DNA of 51,576 bases from assembly GCA_964580585.1 (NCBI GenBank), contig CAZOKZ010000029.1, positions 1 through 51,576 on the forward strand, in the 5' to 3' direction. Positions within the stretch are counted from its first letter, which is position 1; every line of letters starts with the position of its first letter. The notes under the pieces were generated by a model. It did not search any database and had not been told where the DNA came from. It saw only the letters and a list, made by a program, of their open reading frames with translations. A program made the position numbers and the translations under genes. The stretch is from CAZOKZ01 sp964580585 (GTDB lineage: Bacteria > Sumerlaeota > Sumerlaeia > SLMS01 > JAHLLQ01). Positions 8,861 to 17,526 of the stretch are shown here, in pieces.

Positions 8861-8994
8861 GGGTACAACTCAAGATGATCTCCAGAATCCCGAACGGCGA
8901 TTTCCCCGTTGACCGTCGTCGGGTGGGTTCGCAGGGTGTTGCTCTGCCCGGCGGCAGGATATCTTCACCCGAGTTCCTAACGGTTTTCACCCCC

Positions 8995-9690
8995 ATGGGC
9001 GGCCAATTCGACTTTACCTACCTGATGATGTTTTTCCCCGTGTTTCTGTTCGCGTTGACGATTCACGAGGTGGCGCACGCGTTGACGGCTAACTGGGGCG
9101 GGGACTTGACAGCAACCTATCAAAATCGCCTGACGCTCAATCCGCTGCACCACATCGACCCAATCGGCACCGTTCTGGTGCCTTTGCTGGTGGCATGGCA
9201 AGGCTGGGGGCTTTTTGGCTGGGCTCGTCCCGTTCCCGTGGACGAGTCGCGTTTCAAGCGCAAGTATTGGGACGTTATCGTGTCGCTGGCGGGTCCGTAC
9301 TCGAATTTCCTGCTGGTTTTGGTTGGCCTGCCCTTGTTTCGGATACTGCATCTGCTGGCAACGGGCGGCGCAGACATGGGGTGGTACGGGCTGCATCCCG
9401 AGTACCAGGACACCGTAAGCAATTTCATCTGGATTTACACGTCTCTGAACTGGTTGCTGGTGTTTTTCAACCTGTTGCCCGTGCCACCACTCGACGGATC
9501 GCATGTTTTCTATCATTTTTTCATTCGCGGACGCGGCGGGCGGTATGGTTTTTGGGACACCTATCGGCGATTTGGCTTCTTGCTGCTTTTCGTCCTGATC
9601 CAAATCCCCGCACTGGCAATCGCGTTTTTTCTGCCTGTGTACATCATGTCCAAGCTATCCATTTTCCTGTTATGGAATACGCAATTCTGA
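8995..9690 (+). CDS. M50-family (site-2-protease-like) membrane zinc peptidase
   Basis: A 231-residue polytopic protein of the compact M50 type. The zinc/catalytic motif HEVAH is at residues 24-28 inside the first hydrophobic segment. The second motif, NLLPVPPLDGSH with the metal-binding Asp, is at about 159-170. NPLHHIDPIGT near residue 49 is typical of the soil/marine M50 group without PDZ domains. It probably cleaves membrane-embedded substrates. The open frame extends to 8752, but the extra N-terminus runs through repeat-like DNA and would put 81 non-conserved residues before the first segment, so ATG 8995 is chosen even though its Shine-Dalgarno site is weak. trpS follows after 21 bases. 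Confidence 0.82.
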   Translation: MGGQFDFTYLMMFFPVFLFALTIHEVAHALTANWGGDLTATYQNRLTLNPLHHIDPIGTVLVPLLVAWQGWGLFGWARPVPVDESRFKRKYWDVIVSLAGPYSNFLLVLVGLPLFRILHLLATGGADMGWYGLHPEYQDTVSNFIWIYTSLNWLLVFFNLLPVPPLDGSHVFYHFFIRGRGGRYGFWDTYRRFGFLLLFVLIQIPALAIAFFLPVYIMSKLSIFLLWNTQF

Positions 9691-9711
9691 CCGAGGAAAC
9701 CACAACCGATC

Positions 9712-10740
9712 ATGGCTTTTCCGCACGAAGACTCGAAAAAAATCCTATTGAGTGGCAGCCGTCCCACCGGGCGCCAGCACTTGGGCAACTACGTTGGTGC
9801 GCTGGCCCAATGGCTTGAACTTCAAAACGACCTGCGGTGTTATTTCATGATCGCCGACTGGCACGCGCTGACCAGCAATTACCGCGATACGAGCCAGTTG
9901 CCCGACAATATCCGCCAGCAGGCGCTCGATTGGATGTCCATCGGCCTCGATCCGGAAAAATCGACCATCTTCGTGCAGTCGGCGATCAAGGAACACGCCG
10001 AACTGAATCTGCTGCTGGGCATGTTTGCACCGCTCGGGCTGATGGAACGCTGCACGAGTTGGAAAGATAACGTCATCGAGCAAGGCAACGACCTGCTGCG
10101 CACGTACGGGTTCCTTGGGTATCCGTGTTTGCAAACGGCAGACATCCTGGCATACCAGGCTCACATCGTACCCGTCGGCAAAGATCAGGTCGAACACATC
10201 GAGAAAGCTCAGGACTTGGCGCAGAAGGTGAATTTCCTCTACGGCTCCGAGGACGAGCCCGTTTTCCGCGTGCCCGAGTGGAAGCTGTCGAAAGCGCCGG
10301 TGTTGCTTGGCAACGACGGGCGTAAAATGAGCAAGTCGTACGACAACTGTATCTATATTTCGGACGCCCCCAAAGATGTGGAACAAAAGGTATCCGTGAT
10401 GGTAACGGACCCGGCGCGCGTGCGCCGCACGGACCCGGGCGATCCGGAAAAATGCAGTGTCTGGGATTACCACAAAGTTTTTACCGCTGCTGAACACCAC
10501 GAATGGATTGTTGACGGTTGTAAAACCGCGGGCATTGGTTGTCGCGATTGCAAGAAACTACTCGCCAAAGAAATCAATGCGCACTTTGAGCCAGCCCGCG
10601 AACGGCGCGCGGCGCTCGAAGCCAAGCCCGATCACTGGCGCGAGGTGCTGAACGAAGGCAATAAGGTCGCTCGTCAACGCGCAAGCGCGACGCTCGAACA
10701 CGTGCGCGAAAAACTCCATCTTTACGTCGAACAGGAATGA
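9712..10740 (+). CDS. trpS: Tryptophanyl-tRNA synthetase
   Basis: A 342-residue class Ic aminoacyl-tRNA synthetase that charges tRNA-Trp in the cytoplasm. The HIGH-like signature follows SGSRPTG as RQHLGNY (21-27), and the KMSKS loop is intact at 205-209 (GRKMSKSYDN). The CLQTADILAYQA and VPVGKDQVEH segments that shape the Trp and ATP sites are present. Length is normal for bacterial TrpS. The product starts MAFPHEDSKKILLSGSRPTG, so ATG 9712 leaves a short natural N-terminus. It lies 21 bases after the M50 protease gene and 5 bases before the CNNM-type gene, consistent with cotranscription. No trp operon gene is nearby. Confidence 0.96.
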   Translation: MAFPHEDSKKILLSGSRPTGRQHLGNYVGALAQWLELQNDLRCYFMIADWHALTSNYRDTSQLPDNIRQQALDWMSIGLDPEKSTIFVQSAIKEHAELNLLLGMFAPLGLMERCTSWKDNVIEQGNDLLRTYGFLGYPCLQTADILAYQAHIVPVGKDQVEHIEKAQDLAQKVNFLYGSEDEPVFRVPEWKLSKAPVLLGNDGRKMSKSYDNCIYISDAPKDVEQKVSVMVTDPARVRRTDPGDPEKCSVWDYHKVFTAAEHHEWIVDGCKTAGIGCRDCKKLLAKEINAHFEPARERRAALEAKPDHWREVLNEGNKVARQRASATLEHVREKLHLYVEQE

Positions 10741-10745
10741 CCTAA

Positions 10746-11891
10746 GTGCTCGCGATCATCCTGATCACGTTAGTATCCGCGCTTGTCAGCTTCTTTTGCA
10801 GTCTGGCAGAGGCTTCGTTTTATGCTATCACACCGAGTAAAATCGAAGAGCTGAAACAAGCCGGACACAAGGGCGGTATCCGGCTGGCAAAGCTGCGCGA
10901 AAACGTCGATGAACCCATCGCCGCGATTCTTGCGCTCAACACCATTGCCAACAGCATGGGAGCGGCGCTGGGTGGCGCGCTGGTCGGAATGTATTTCACC
11001 GGCTATGCCAGTTTGGCTTCGGCGATTTATGGCGGTCTTTATACGATCCTGATTTTGTATTTCAGCGAAATCATCCCGAAAACCCTCGGGGTGCTTTATG
11101 CAACGAAAGTGGCCCCCGCCATCGCGACGGTCATCCTGATGCTCATCCAGATATTCCGCCCGATTATCTGGAGCAGCCAGATCCTGACACGTCAATTGCG
11201 CCACGACCAGGACCAAACCAACGCCTCAACGGCTCCCAGCGAAAAGGAAATCCTCGCCCTCGCCGAATTGGGCGTTCAGGCAGGCACCCTGCTGCCGGAC
11301 GAAGCACGCCTGGCGGTCAACGCCTTGCGATTGAACGACGTCACCGCCAAGGAACTGATGACGCCGCGCACGGTAGTTTACATGCTGCCGTCGGACTTGC
11401 CGCTCTCGCGCGTGACGGAAAAGAGCGAGCACTGGAGTTACAGCCGCCTGCCTATCGTCCAGAACAACAACCCGGACAAAGTGGAAGGCATCGTGCATCG
11501 GCGCGAGGTGTTCGACGTGTTGGTGGAAAAGGAAGAAGACGAGTTGGGCGACACCAAGCTGATCGATCTGGCGCATGAGGCCGTTTTCGTTCCCGAAACG
11601 ATCAAATGCAATGAACTGTTGAAACTGTTCATTGATAACCGCCAACACCTGATCGTGGTGACGAACGAATACGGCGGCATGGAAGGCGTCATTTCGCTCG
11701 AAGACGTGGTGGAATTCATCCTCGGTGTGGAGATCGTCGATCCCCACGACAAGCATACCGATATGCAGGAATTCGCTCGTCGGCAAGCGATGCGGCGTTT
11801 GAAACGCGTGCAAGCCGGGGCGTTGGAACCACACGGCGCGGAAGATCCTTCGACGGATGCAATTCCGCGGCTCACCCCTCCACAACAATAA
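10746..11891 (+). CDS. CNNM/HlyC-CorC family membrane protein with CBS pair
   Basis: A 381-residue protein starting at GTG 10746. The N-terminal DUF21/CNNM transmembrane domain (about residues 1-140, four hydrophobic segments, with the AEASFYAITPSK and ALNTIANSMGAALGG helices) is followed by a CBS pair (about 200-335: the ELMTPRTVVYMLP motif and the VTNEYGGMEGVISLEDVVE motif). The usual C-terminal CorC_HlyC ligand domain is missing; after the CBS pair only a basic tail remains. Relatives are linked to magnesium or cobalt handling, but specificity cannot be read here. It follows trpS after five bases and ends four bases before a convergent gene. Confidence 0.88.
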   Translation: MLAIILITLVSALVSFFCSLAEASFYAITPSKIEELKQAGHKGGIRLAKLRENVDEPIAAILALNTIANSMGAALGGALVGMYFTGYASLASAIYGGLYTILILYFSEIIPKTLGVLYATKVAPAIATVILMLIQIFRPIIWSSQILTRQLRHDQDQTNASTAPSEKEILALAELGVQAGTLLPDEARLAVNALRLNDVTAKELMTPRTVVYMLPSDLPLSRVTEKSEHWSYSRLPIVQNNNPDKVEGIVHRREVFDVLVEKEEDELGDTKLIDLAHEAVFVPETIKCNELLKLFIDNRQHLIVVTNEYGGMEGVISLEDVVEFILGVEIVDPHDKHTDMQEFARRQAMRRLKRVQAGALEPHGAEDPSTDAIPRLTPPQQ

Positions 11892-11895
11892 GGCG

Positions 11896-12744
11896 CTACG
11901 CCTCTGCTTCTTCACCCGCGAGAATTTTCGGCACCTTTGGACCAATCACCAACGCGGTATTCAGCGTCGCCACCGTCAGCGCTACAATCAGGCAAAACGA
12001 TACCGGCGGGCTCCACATGATGGAGGCAAACGGCGCCAGAACCGCCCATCCTGCCACGAGGCCAAATATCCAGAAACTGGTTTTCCGCCGGTTCAACGCG
12101 AGATCCAACAAAATCCACGGGAAGGCGAAAATCACTAAAACGACAAACGGCAATAATACCCCCCATCCAGCAGCAACGCTGATCCCCGAATGGCTGGGCG
12201 ATTCCATAATATGAACCCAATCCAGAAGGTAAATGGGCAAAAACACGCCGAGCAAACTCGCCAGAATCGGACGCGAGACCGATTGGCAAATTGCACTGGC
12301 AATTTCCCGGGGCTGCATGCGCGTCAGAAGCAATTCCTCGAGCATCTCCGAATCAATCAGGTACCGAACGCGTTTGCTCATGCGCATTGCCATCCAGTAA
12401 ATGTGCAATCCCACCGCCAACGTGGCGATTATATTGATTTCGTTGATGGAAAAGTTCTGTGGCCAGAGAATCGAATTCCCAATCATGATCCCGGCCAAAA
12501 TGAGTCCATAGGCAATTTGCTTGGCAACAACGATAGAAACATCGATCCCCCACACACGCCGATATCGCCCCAGATACCAAAGCAGCGGGTTATCGGAGGC
12601 GCCGAGCGCTTCGCACGTCCCCATTTCTGGGGATCGTAAATTTGCGAGCGAGTCTTTTTGCGCGGCGGTAAAGTTATGGGATTCGTCTTGAGCTGCCATC
12701 ATCATTTCGGGTTCTCGGGCGTTGAAATCCTTGAGCGACAGCAT
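11896..12744 (-). CDS. Orphan polytopic membrane protein, ABC-2-permease-like
   Basis: A 282-residue protein with about 80 soluble N-terminal residues, then six hydrophobic segments. Between segments two and three lies a cytoplasmic loop (near residues 135-155, EMLEELLLTRMQPREIASAI) like the coupling loop of ABC-2-type exporter permeases that begins ELLLTPLSPxEI. No ATPase gene is adjacent, so it would need a partner elsewhere or may do something else. ATG 12744 is used; the following ATG codons give shorter alternatives. It is convergent with the CNNM-type gene (four-base gap) and divergent from the Nudix gene. The permease-like reading is inference. Confidence 0.6.
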   Translation of the reverse strand: MLSLKDFNAREPEMMMAAQDESHNFTAAQKDSLANLRSPEMGTCEALGASDNPLLWYLGRYRRVWGIDVSIVVAKQIAYGLILAGIMIGNSILWPQNFSINEINIIATLAVGLHIYWMAMRMSKRVRYLIDSEMLEELLLTRMQPREIASAICQSVSRPILASLLGVFLPIYLLDWVHIMESPSHSGISVAAGWGVLLPFVVLVIFAFPWILLDLALNRRKTSFWIFGLVAGWAVLAPFASIMWSPPVSFCLIVALTVATLNTALVIGPKVPKILAGEEAEA

Positions 12745-12836
12745 ATGCCTAAACTAACTTGCACAGGATTTCAGTCCTTTATCGAACAAGTCAGGCAAAG
12801 TGACAACGACAATTCATCACTTCAGGAGCCCCCAAC

Positions 12837-13403
12837 ATGAGTGAACCTTACCGCGAGTGTCCGGAAACCGATGACGAACTTCTGCCCGTCGCCGATTTGG
12901 ACGATCGCACGATCGGCGTGGCAACGCGGCGTGAAATTCATGAAAAAAAAATGATCCACCGCGCCGTTCACATTATTCTGATCGATCCCGATGGGCGTGT
13001 GTTGTTGCAGAAACGCGGCTTGAAGAAGGACCGCTACCCGGGCTGGTGGGATATTTCAGTCGGCGGGCATGTGGGAGTCGATGAGGTCTATATCGAATCC
13101 GCCGTTCGAGAGGTCGAGGAGGAGATGGGCGTGTCCGGCGCTGAAGTACAACTGGCCGCCATCCTGACACCGAATGAAATCAATGGCTGGGAGCACATTC
13201 ACCTGTTTTTCAGTCAAATCGACGGCGAGGTAAAACCTCACCCGGAAGAAATTTCGGGGCATCGGTGGGTCGATCCAGACGAGTATTTTGCAAAGGCCTC
13301 GCCCGATGCCGAAGAGATCGAGTGGCGCGTCACGCCGTCGTCCTACGAGAGTTTTTGCGCCTGGAAACGTGTCGGCATGCCGGGGCGCAAACCGAAGCGT
13401 TGA
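12837..13403 (+). CDS. Nudix hydrolase, IPP-isomerase-like subgroup
   Basis: A 188-residue Nudix protein with an exact Nudix box at residues 77-99: G77, E83, R91-E92, E95-E96 and G98, fitting GX5EX7REUXEEXGU. The layout around it (MIHRAVHIILIDPDGRVLLQKR before the box, PGWWDISVGGH leading into it) resembles the YfcD and isopentenyl-diphosphate isomerase-type Nudix proteins; substrate unknown. ATG 12837 has AGGAG seven to eleven bases upstream. It stands alone, divergent from a membrane protein and convergent with AIM24. Confidence 0.9.
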   Translation: MSEPYRECPETDDELLPVADLDDRTIGVATRREIHEKKMIHRAVHIILIDPDGRVLLQKRGLKKDRYPGWWDISVGGHVGVDEVYIESAVREVEEEMGVSGAEVQLAAILTPNEINGWEHIHLFFSQIDGEVKPHPEEISGHRWVDPDEYFAKASPDAEEIEWRVTPSSYESFCAWKRVGMPGRKPKR

Positions 13404-13416
13404 CTCCGGTTTGCGC
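13385..13416. other. Perfect hairpin across the Nudix stop codon
   Basis: A 10-bp perfect inverted repeat (GCGCAAACCG at 13385-13394, CGGTTTGCGC at 13407-13416) whose loop holds the Nudix TGA stop. It sits between two convergent genes and may block read-through, but there is no T run on either side, so I do not call it a standard intrinsic terminator. Confidence 0.5.
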
Positions 13417-13439
13417 AATCCCCCAGCGGCTTGTCCCGA

Positions 13440-14117
13440 TTAGCTGCTTGGACGCATCGACATGATTGCCGAGAACATCTTGTCCACCAGATTGGCGTGC
13501 AGGTTCGGCACCGGGGCCAGGTACACACGGCCAGTGCCTTCGATAATGTTCACCAATCCTTCGCCCGAAGCGATACTGCCCAGAATACCTTTGGCTGCCC
13601 GCTGCACCGAGTAATTGAGGTGCGCCTGGCGGGCGACGGCAAAGTTTCCATCGACGGTCAAACGCTCGTTTTGCAGGTCGATGACCTCAATCGGGCCATT
13701 GGATTGGATAATTACGGTTCCAGTGCCCTCGACCTTGGTCTGGAAGAACCCTTCACCGCTCAACAAGCCAGCGACGGCTTTGTTGCGGTAGGCTCCGACT
13801 TCGACACCAATATCCGAACACACGTAGGCTCCCTTATCGAGCACCCAGGCATCGCCGTTGAGTTGGAGCGAGGTGTACTCGCCGAAAATCGGGGGGCCGA
13901 AATAGACCTCTCCGGTTCCGGTGTAGGTGGGTTTGAACACGGTTTCCTGGGTAACCATGGATTTCAGAAATCCCTTGGCTGAAGGCATTTTCGATTCAAG
14001 TTGGATGTTTCCGCGCATGTAATGCATTGCACCAGCCTCGGCGCGTATCGTTTCATTGTTCAAGATGGCCTTGATCATTTTAAGGCCCTGCTTCTCGACG
14101 ACCTGGAAGGTTGCCAT
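13440..14117 (-). CDS. AIM24-family protein
   Basis: A 225-residue AIM24 (formerly DUF124) protein made of repeated beta strands related to the TRAP-like fold. Family features are the early AGAMHYMRGNIQLES segment, GTGEVYFGP, the DKGAYVCSDIGVEVG strand pair and a glycine-rich LLSGEGFFQTKVEGTG stretch followed by GTGRVYLAP. The molecular function of bacterial members is not established. The open frame reaches 14186, but ATG 14117 has AAGGAC seven bases upstream and begins MATFQVVEKQG, as family members do. It diverges from the histidine kinase gene across about 195 bases. Confidence 0.9.
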   Translation of the reverse strand: MATFQVVEKQGLKMIKAILNNETIRAEAGAMHYMRGNIQLESKMPSAKGFLKSMVTQETVFKPTYTGTGEVYFGPPIFGEYTSLQLNGDAWVLDKGAYVCSDIGVEVGAYRNKAVAGLLSGEGFFQTKVEGTGTVIIQSNGPIEVIDLQNERLTVDGNFAVARQAHLNYSVQRAAKGILGSIASGEGLVNIIEGTGRVYLAPVPNLHANLVDKMFSAIMSMRPSS

Positions 14118-14124
14118 ACGACCC

Positions 14125-14130
14125 GTCCTT
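14125..14130 (-). promoter_or_regulatory. Shine-Dalgarno site deciding the AIM24 start
   Basis: AAGGAC on the minus strand, seven bases before ATG 14117. It argues against the longer frame starting at 14186. Confidence 0.8.
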
Positions 14131-14312
14131 AGAGAGATTTTAATTATGATTTCGGCGAAGGTGGTCGATAATTCAAATTGGGGCAAGCAAAAGCCCGAAA
14201 CCCGGCATCCCTTTCCAGGAAAATTTGTGTTGTTCTTTCAAAGCGATCGGCTGAATATCTCCGTTGGAGTTGTACGAATACTAACTTCATCGCCGAGTTT
14301 ACCCAATCAATC

Positions 14313-17300
14313 ATGTTACCGCTGAAAATTCTCGCCTTCGCCCCCGCTCGCCCCGAAACCGCTCTCGAAGAGCTGCGCAATGCTTCTTTCGAATGCACAT
14401 GCCAGTCGGTGGACAATATCGAGGATTTCTGCCAACAACTACATTTGCAGACGTACGACTTGATTTTACTCGATAACTCGACGGGCGAGCAGGACGTCGA
14501 GGCGGTGATTCAGGCATATCGAGCCACCTTGCTTTCGCTTCCCGTGGTCTTGATCACTCCTCCTTGTGGTGAAGAAAAGGTGGCGGACTATCTGCATCTC
14601 GGGGTGGCCGACGTGGTCATTAACACACGGATGCAACGTTTGTTGGAGGTCGCCAAAAAGCTGTTTTATCAACGGTATGCTTACTCGGAAAACGAGTCCC
14701 CCACCACCACAACCGCGTTTTTACACCGTGATTATCTGGCAGCGATCATCAGTCAAATCCCGGCGGTCATTTGGCTGACGGATACGAATCTGATTTTTAC
14801 CATGAGCGATGGAGCCGGGGTGAAAATCGTGGGTCATCGGCCAAACGAGGTCGTGGGTAAATCGTTGATGGAACTGATTGGAACCACGGACGAATCCGCC
14901 GTACCCATTCGCGCGCATCGTGAAGCACTGAAGGGCAAATCCGTCAAATATCGACAAGATATATTCGATCGGACATTTGAGGCGTATGTGGAACCGTTGC
15001 GCGACGGTTCGGGGAAAATCGTCGGATGTTTGGGACAGGCATTGGATGTCACAGAAGCCGAAATCGCACAACGCGGTCTGAAGCGATGCGACGAGATTTT
15101 GCAAGCGGCAGGACGCGCAGCAAAAAATTTGCTCTTAGCCTCCCCTTGGCGCGAGATGATGAATGAAATCCTCGCCGATGTGGGGAAAGCTGGAGAAGTC
15201 AGCCGGGCGTATGTTTTTCAAAATCATCAAACTGCTTCAGGCGAGTTGGTGATGAGCCAACTCTTTGAATGGGTCGGACCGGGTGTCGCTCCGGAAATCG
15301 ACAACCCGGAATTACAGAATCTACCTTACAAAGAAGCTGGATTTACTCGCTGGGTTGAAACATTGTCCCAACGAGACGTCATTCATGGCCACGTGAACAC
15401 ATTCCCCCAAGGCGAACAGGATATTTTGTCGCCTCAGGGGATTTTCTCCATCGTTGTGGCACCTATCTTCGTCGAAAATGCCTGGTGGGGATTTATTGGA
15501 TTCGACGAATGCAATGACCATCGCGTCTGGACGTCGGCTGAAATCGGCGCACTATGTTCCACGGCTGATCTAATCGGTGCCTCCATCCAACGCGATCTCG
15601 TACGCAAACGGTTGGAAACAACTGAAAAACGATATGCCCTTGCCACGGAAGCGGCCCGAGTTGGCGTGTGGGATTGGAATCTCGAAACCGATGAATTCTA
15701 TCTCGACCCTCACATCAAGGCCTTGCTTGGTTATGAAGACCATGAAATCCCCAACGATCTCTCAATCTGGTCGTCTTACGTTTTTCCGCCCGATCATGAA
15801 AAAGTGATGAAGGCCGCGAATGACCATCTGAAGGGGAAAACACCCCAATACGAGTTGGAACATCGCATGGTCCACAAAGATGGCAGCCTTCGATGGATTC
15901 AGGTCAGGGGAACAGCCATTCGGAATAAGGAAGGCAAGGCCACACGATTGCTCGGTACCGACGAGGACATTACCGAACGGCGACGGGCTGCCGACGCCCT
16001 GAAGGAAAGCGAACGATTCCTGGCCACCTTGCTGAGCAACATGCCGGGTATCGTTTATCGATGCCGGGACGATCGTAATTTCACCATGGAATTCCTCAGT
16101 CATGGGTGTTTCGACGTGACGGGCTATCGACCGGGCGATTTGCTCGCGAACAACAAGCTGTGCTTTGTCGATCTCATCCATCCCGAAGACCGTGAGTACG
16201 TCTGGCAAGTGATTCATGAGGACGAGTCGCTCGATGCGCCGTTCCAGGTCAATTATCGCATTATCACCTCGAGCGGGAAGATCAAATGGGTTTGGGAACA
16301 AGGCCGCCGCATCACCGACCCCACAGGCGAAGGGTTCTGGCTCGAAGGTTTCATCGACGATATTACCCCGATGAAGGAAGCCGAGGAAGAGAGCATGTTG
16401 CTTGCCACGGCAATCGAACAAGCCAGCGAAGCCGTGATCATCACTGACAATGAAGGCAATATCGAATACGTCAATCCGGCGTTTGAACGCACGAGCGGGT
16501 ACTCTCGACGTGAGGCACTGGGAAGAAATCCCCGCTTCTTAAAGAGCGGTAAACATAACGAAAAATTTTACAAAACGATGTGGACCAAAATCACGACGGG
16601 TCATGTCTGGCATGGGAGAATGACAAACCGTCGCAAAGACGGTACCCTGTACGATGAAGAATCATCCATCACACCCGTTCGGAACCGTCTTGGGTTGATT
16701 ACCAATTTTGTGGCGGTCAAACGCGACATCACACACGAGTTAGCCGTCGAAAGTCACATGCGCCAGCAGCAGAAGATGGAATCGATCGGGACGCTGGCCA
16801 GTGGAGTGGCCCATGAAATCAATAACCCGCTGAATGTGATCATGAATTACGCCCAGTTGATCATGGATGAAGGGGACAGCAATACCACGCAGGTGGAATA
16901 CGCCAAAGAAATCGTCATTGAAAGCGAACGGGTGGCTTCGATCGTTCGCGACCTGCTGGCTTTCTCGCGCCGAGAACGCCAAACCCACATTCCTCTGCGC
17001 CTGCAGGACATCATCAGCTCGACTCTGACGTTAATTCGAGCTGTCATGCGGCATGATCAGATAACACTTACAATTGACGTTCCGGAGGATTTACCCAAAG
17101 TTCGATGCAGTGGTCAACAAATTCAGCAGGTCTTGTTGAATCTGATCACGAATGCCCGCGATTCGCTGAACCAGCGTTTTCCCGGATATCATCAGGACAA
17201 ATACCTGAAAGTTTACGCCCAGGAGATTGAAAAAAACAACGTACATTGGGTACGAATGACGATCGAGGATAATGGGGCGGGGATTGCCAAGGAAATCCGG

Positions 17301-17504
17301 GAGCGAATATTCGACCCGTTTTTCACGACCAAATCGAGAACCGAAGGTACTGGACTGGGGCTTTCTATCAGCCACGCCATCATCCAGGACCACCTGGGCG
17401 AACTTTGGTGCGAAAGTGAAATTGGTCACCCCACCAGATTTCATATTGATCTTTGCATGGACCATAGGCAACTGATTGTAAACGAATTAGCCGAATCATC
17501 ATAA
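14313..17504 (+). CDS. Multi-PAS/GAF hybrid histidine kinase
   Basis: A 1063-residue cytoplasmic sensor kinase with no clear membrane segment. In order: a degenerate receiver-like domain (1-117), PAS (139-248), GAF (263-426), three further PAS domains (440-560, 568-690, 693-810), HisKA with the phospho-acceptor H834 in VAHEINNPL, and a HATPase domain (925-1040) with N box NLITNARDS, G1 DNGAGI and G2 GTGLGLS. The N-terminal receiver-like domain keeps an Asp in LILLDNS but lacks the acidic pair and the late Lys (an Asn stands there), so it is probably not phosphorylated normally. The frame extends to 14178, but ATG 14313 begins the receiver-like fold. The partner response regulator starts 22 bases downstream. 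Redox, gas or small-ligand sensing is possible but cannot be specified. Confidence 0.9.
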   Translation: MLPLKILAFAPARPETALEELRNASFECTCQSVDNIEDFCQQLHLQTYDLILLDNSTGEQDVEAVIQAYRATLLSLPVVLITPPCGEEKVADYLHLGVADVVINTRMQRLLEVAKKLFYQRYAYSENESPTTTTAFLHRDYLAAIISQIPAVIWLTDTNLIFTMSDGAGVKIVGHRPNEVVGKSLMELIGTTDESAVPIRAHREALKGKSVKYRQDIFDRTFEAYVEPLRDGSGKIVGCLGQALDVTEAEIAQRGLKRCDEILQAAGRAAKNLLLASPWREMMNEILADVGKAGEVSRAYVFQNHQTASGELVMSQLFEWVGPGVAPEIDNPELQNLPYKEAGFTRWVETLSQRDVIHGHVNTFPQGEQDILSPQGIFSIVVAPIFVENAWWGFIGFDECNDHRVWTSAEIGALCSTADLIGASIQRDLVRKRLETTEKRYALATEAARVGVWDWNLETDEFYLDPHIKALLGYEDHEIPNDLSIWSSYVFPPDHEKVMKAANDHLKGKTPQYELEHRMVHKDGSLRWIQVRGTAIRNKEGKATRLLGTDEDITERRRAADALKESERFLATLLSNMPGIVYRCRDDRNFTMEFLSHGCFDVTGYRPGDLLANNKLCFVDLIHPEDREYVWQVIHEDESLDAPFQVNYRIITSSGKIKWVWEQGRRITDPTGEGFWLEGFIDDITPMKEAEEESMLLATAIEQASEAVIITDNEGNIEYVNPAFERTSGYSRREALGRNPRFLKSGKHNEKFYKTMWTKITTGHVWHGRMTNRRKDGTLYDEESSITPVRNRLGLITNFVAVKRDITHELAVESHMRQQQKMESIGTLASGVAHEINNPLNVIMNYAQLIMDEGDSNTTQVEYAKEIVIESERVASIVRDLLAFSRRERQTHIPLRLQDIISSTLTLIRAVMRHDQITLTIDVPEDLPKVRCSGQQIQQVLLNLITNARDSLNQRFPGYHQDKYLKVYAQEIEKNNVHWVRMTIEDNGAGIAKEIRERIFDPFFTTKSRTEGTGLGLSISHAIIQDHLGELWCESEIGHPTRFHIDLCMDHRQLIVNELAESS

Positions 17505-17526
17505 TACCGGCGGGAGATACGAATTC

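Noticed and set aside
8752..8994. N-terminal extension of the M50 protease
   Set aside because: Runs through repeat-like DNA and would add 81 residues unlike the family before the first membrane segment.
7570..11891. Single operon running from metF through the CNNM gene
   Set aside because: metF is on the opposite strand and a repeat-rich gap separates it from the M50 gene.
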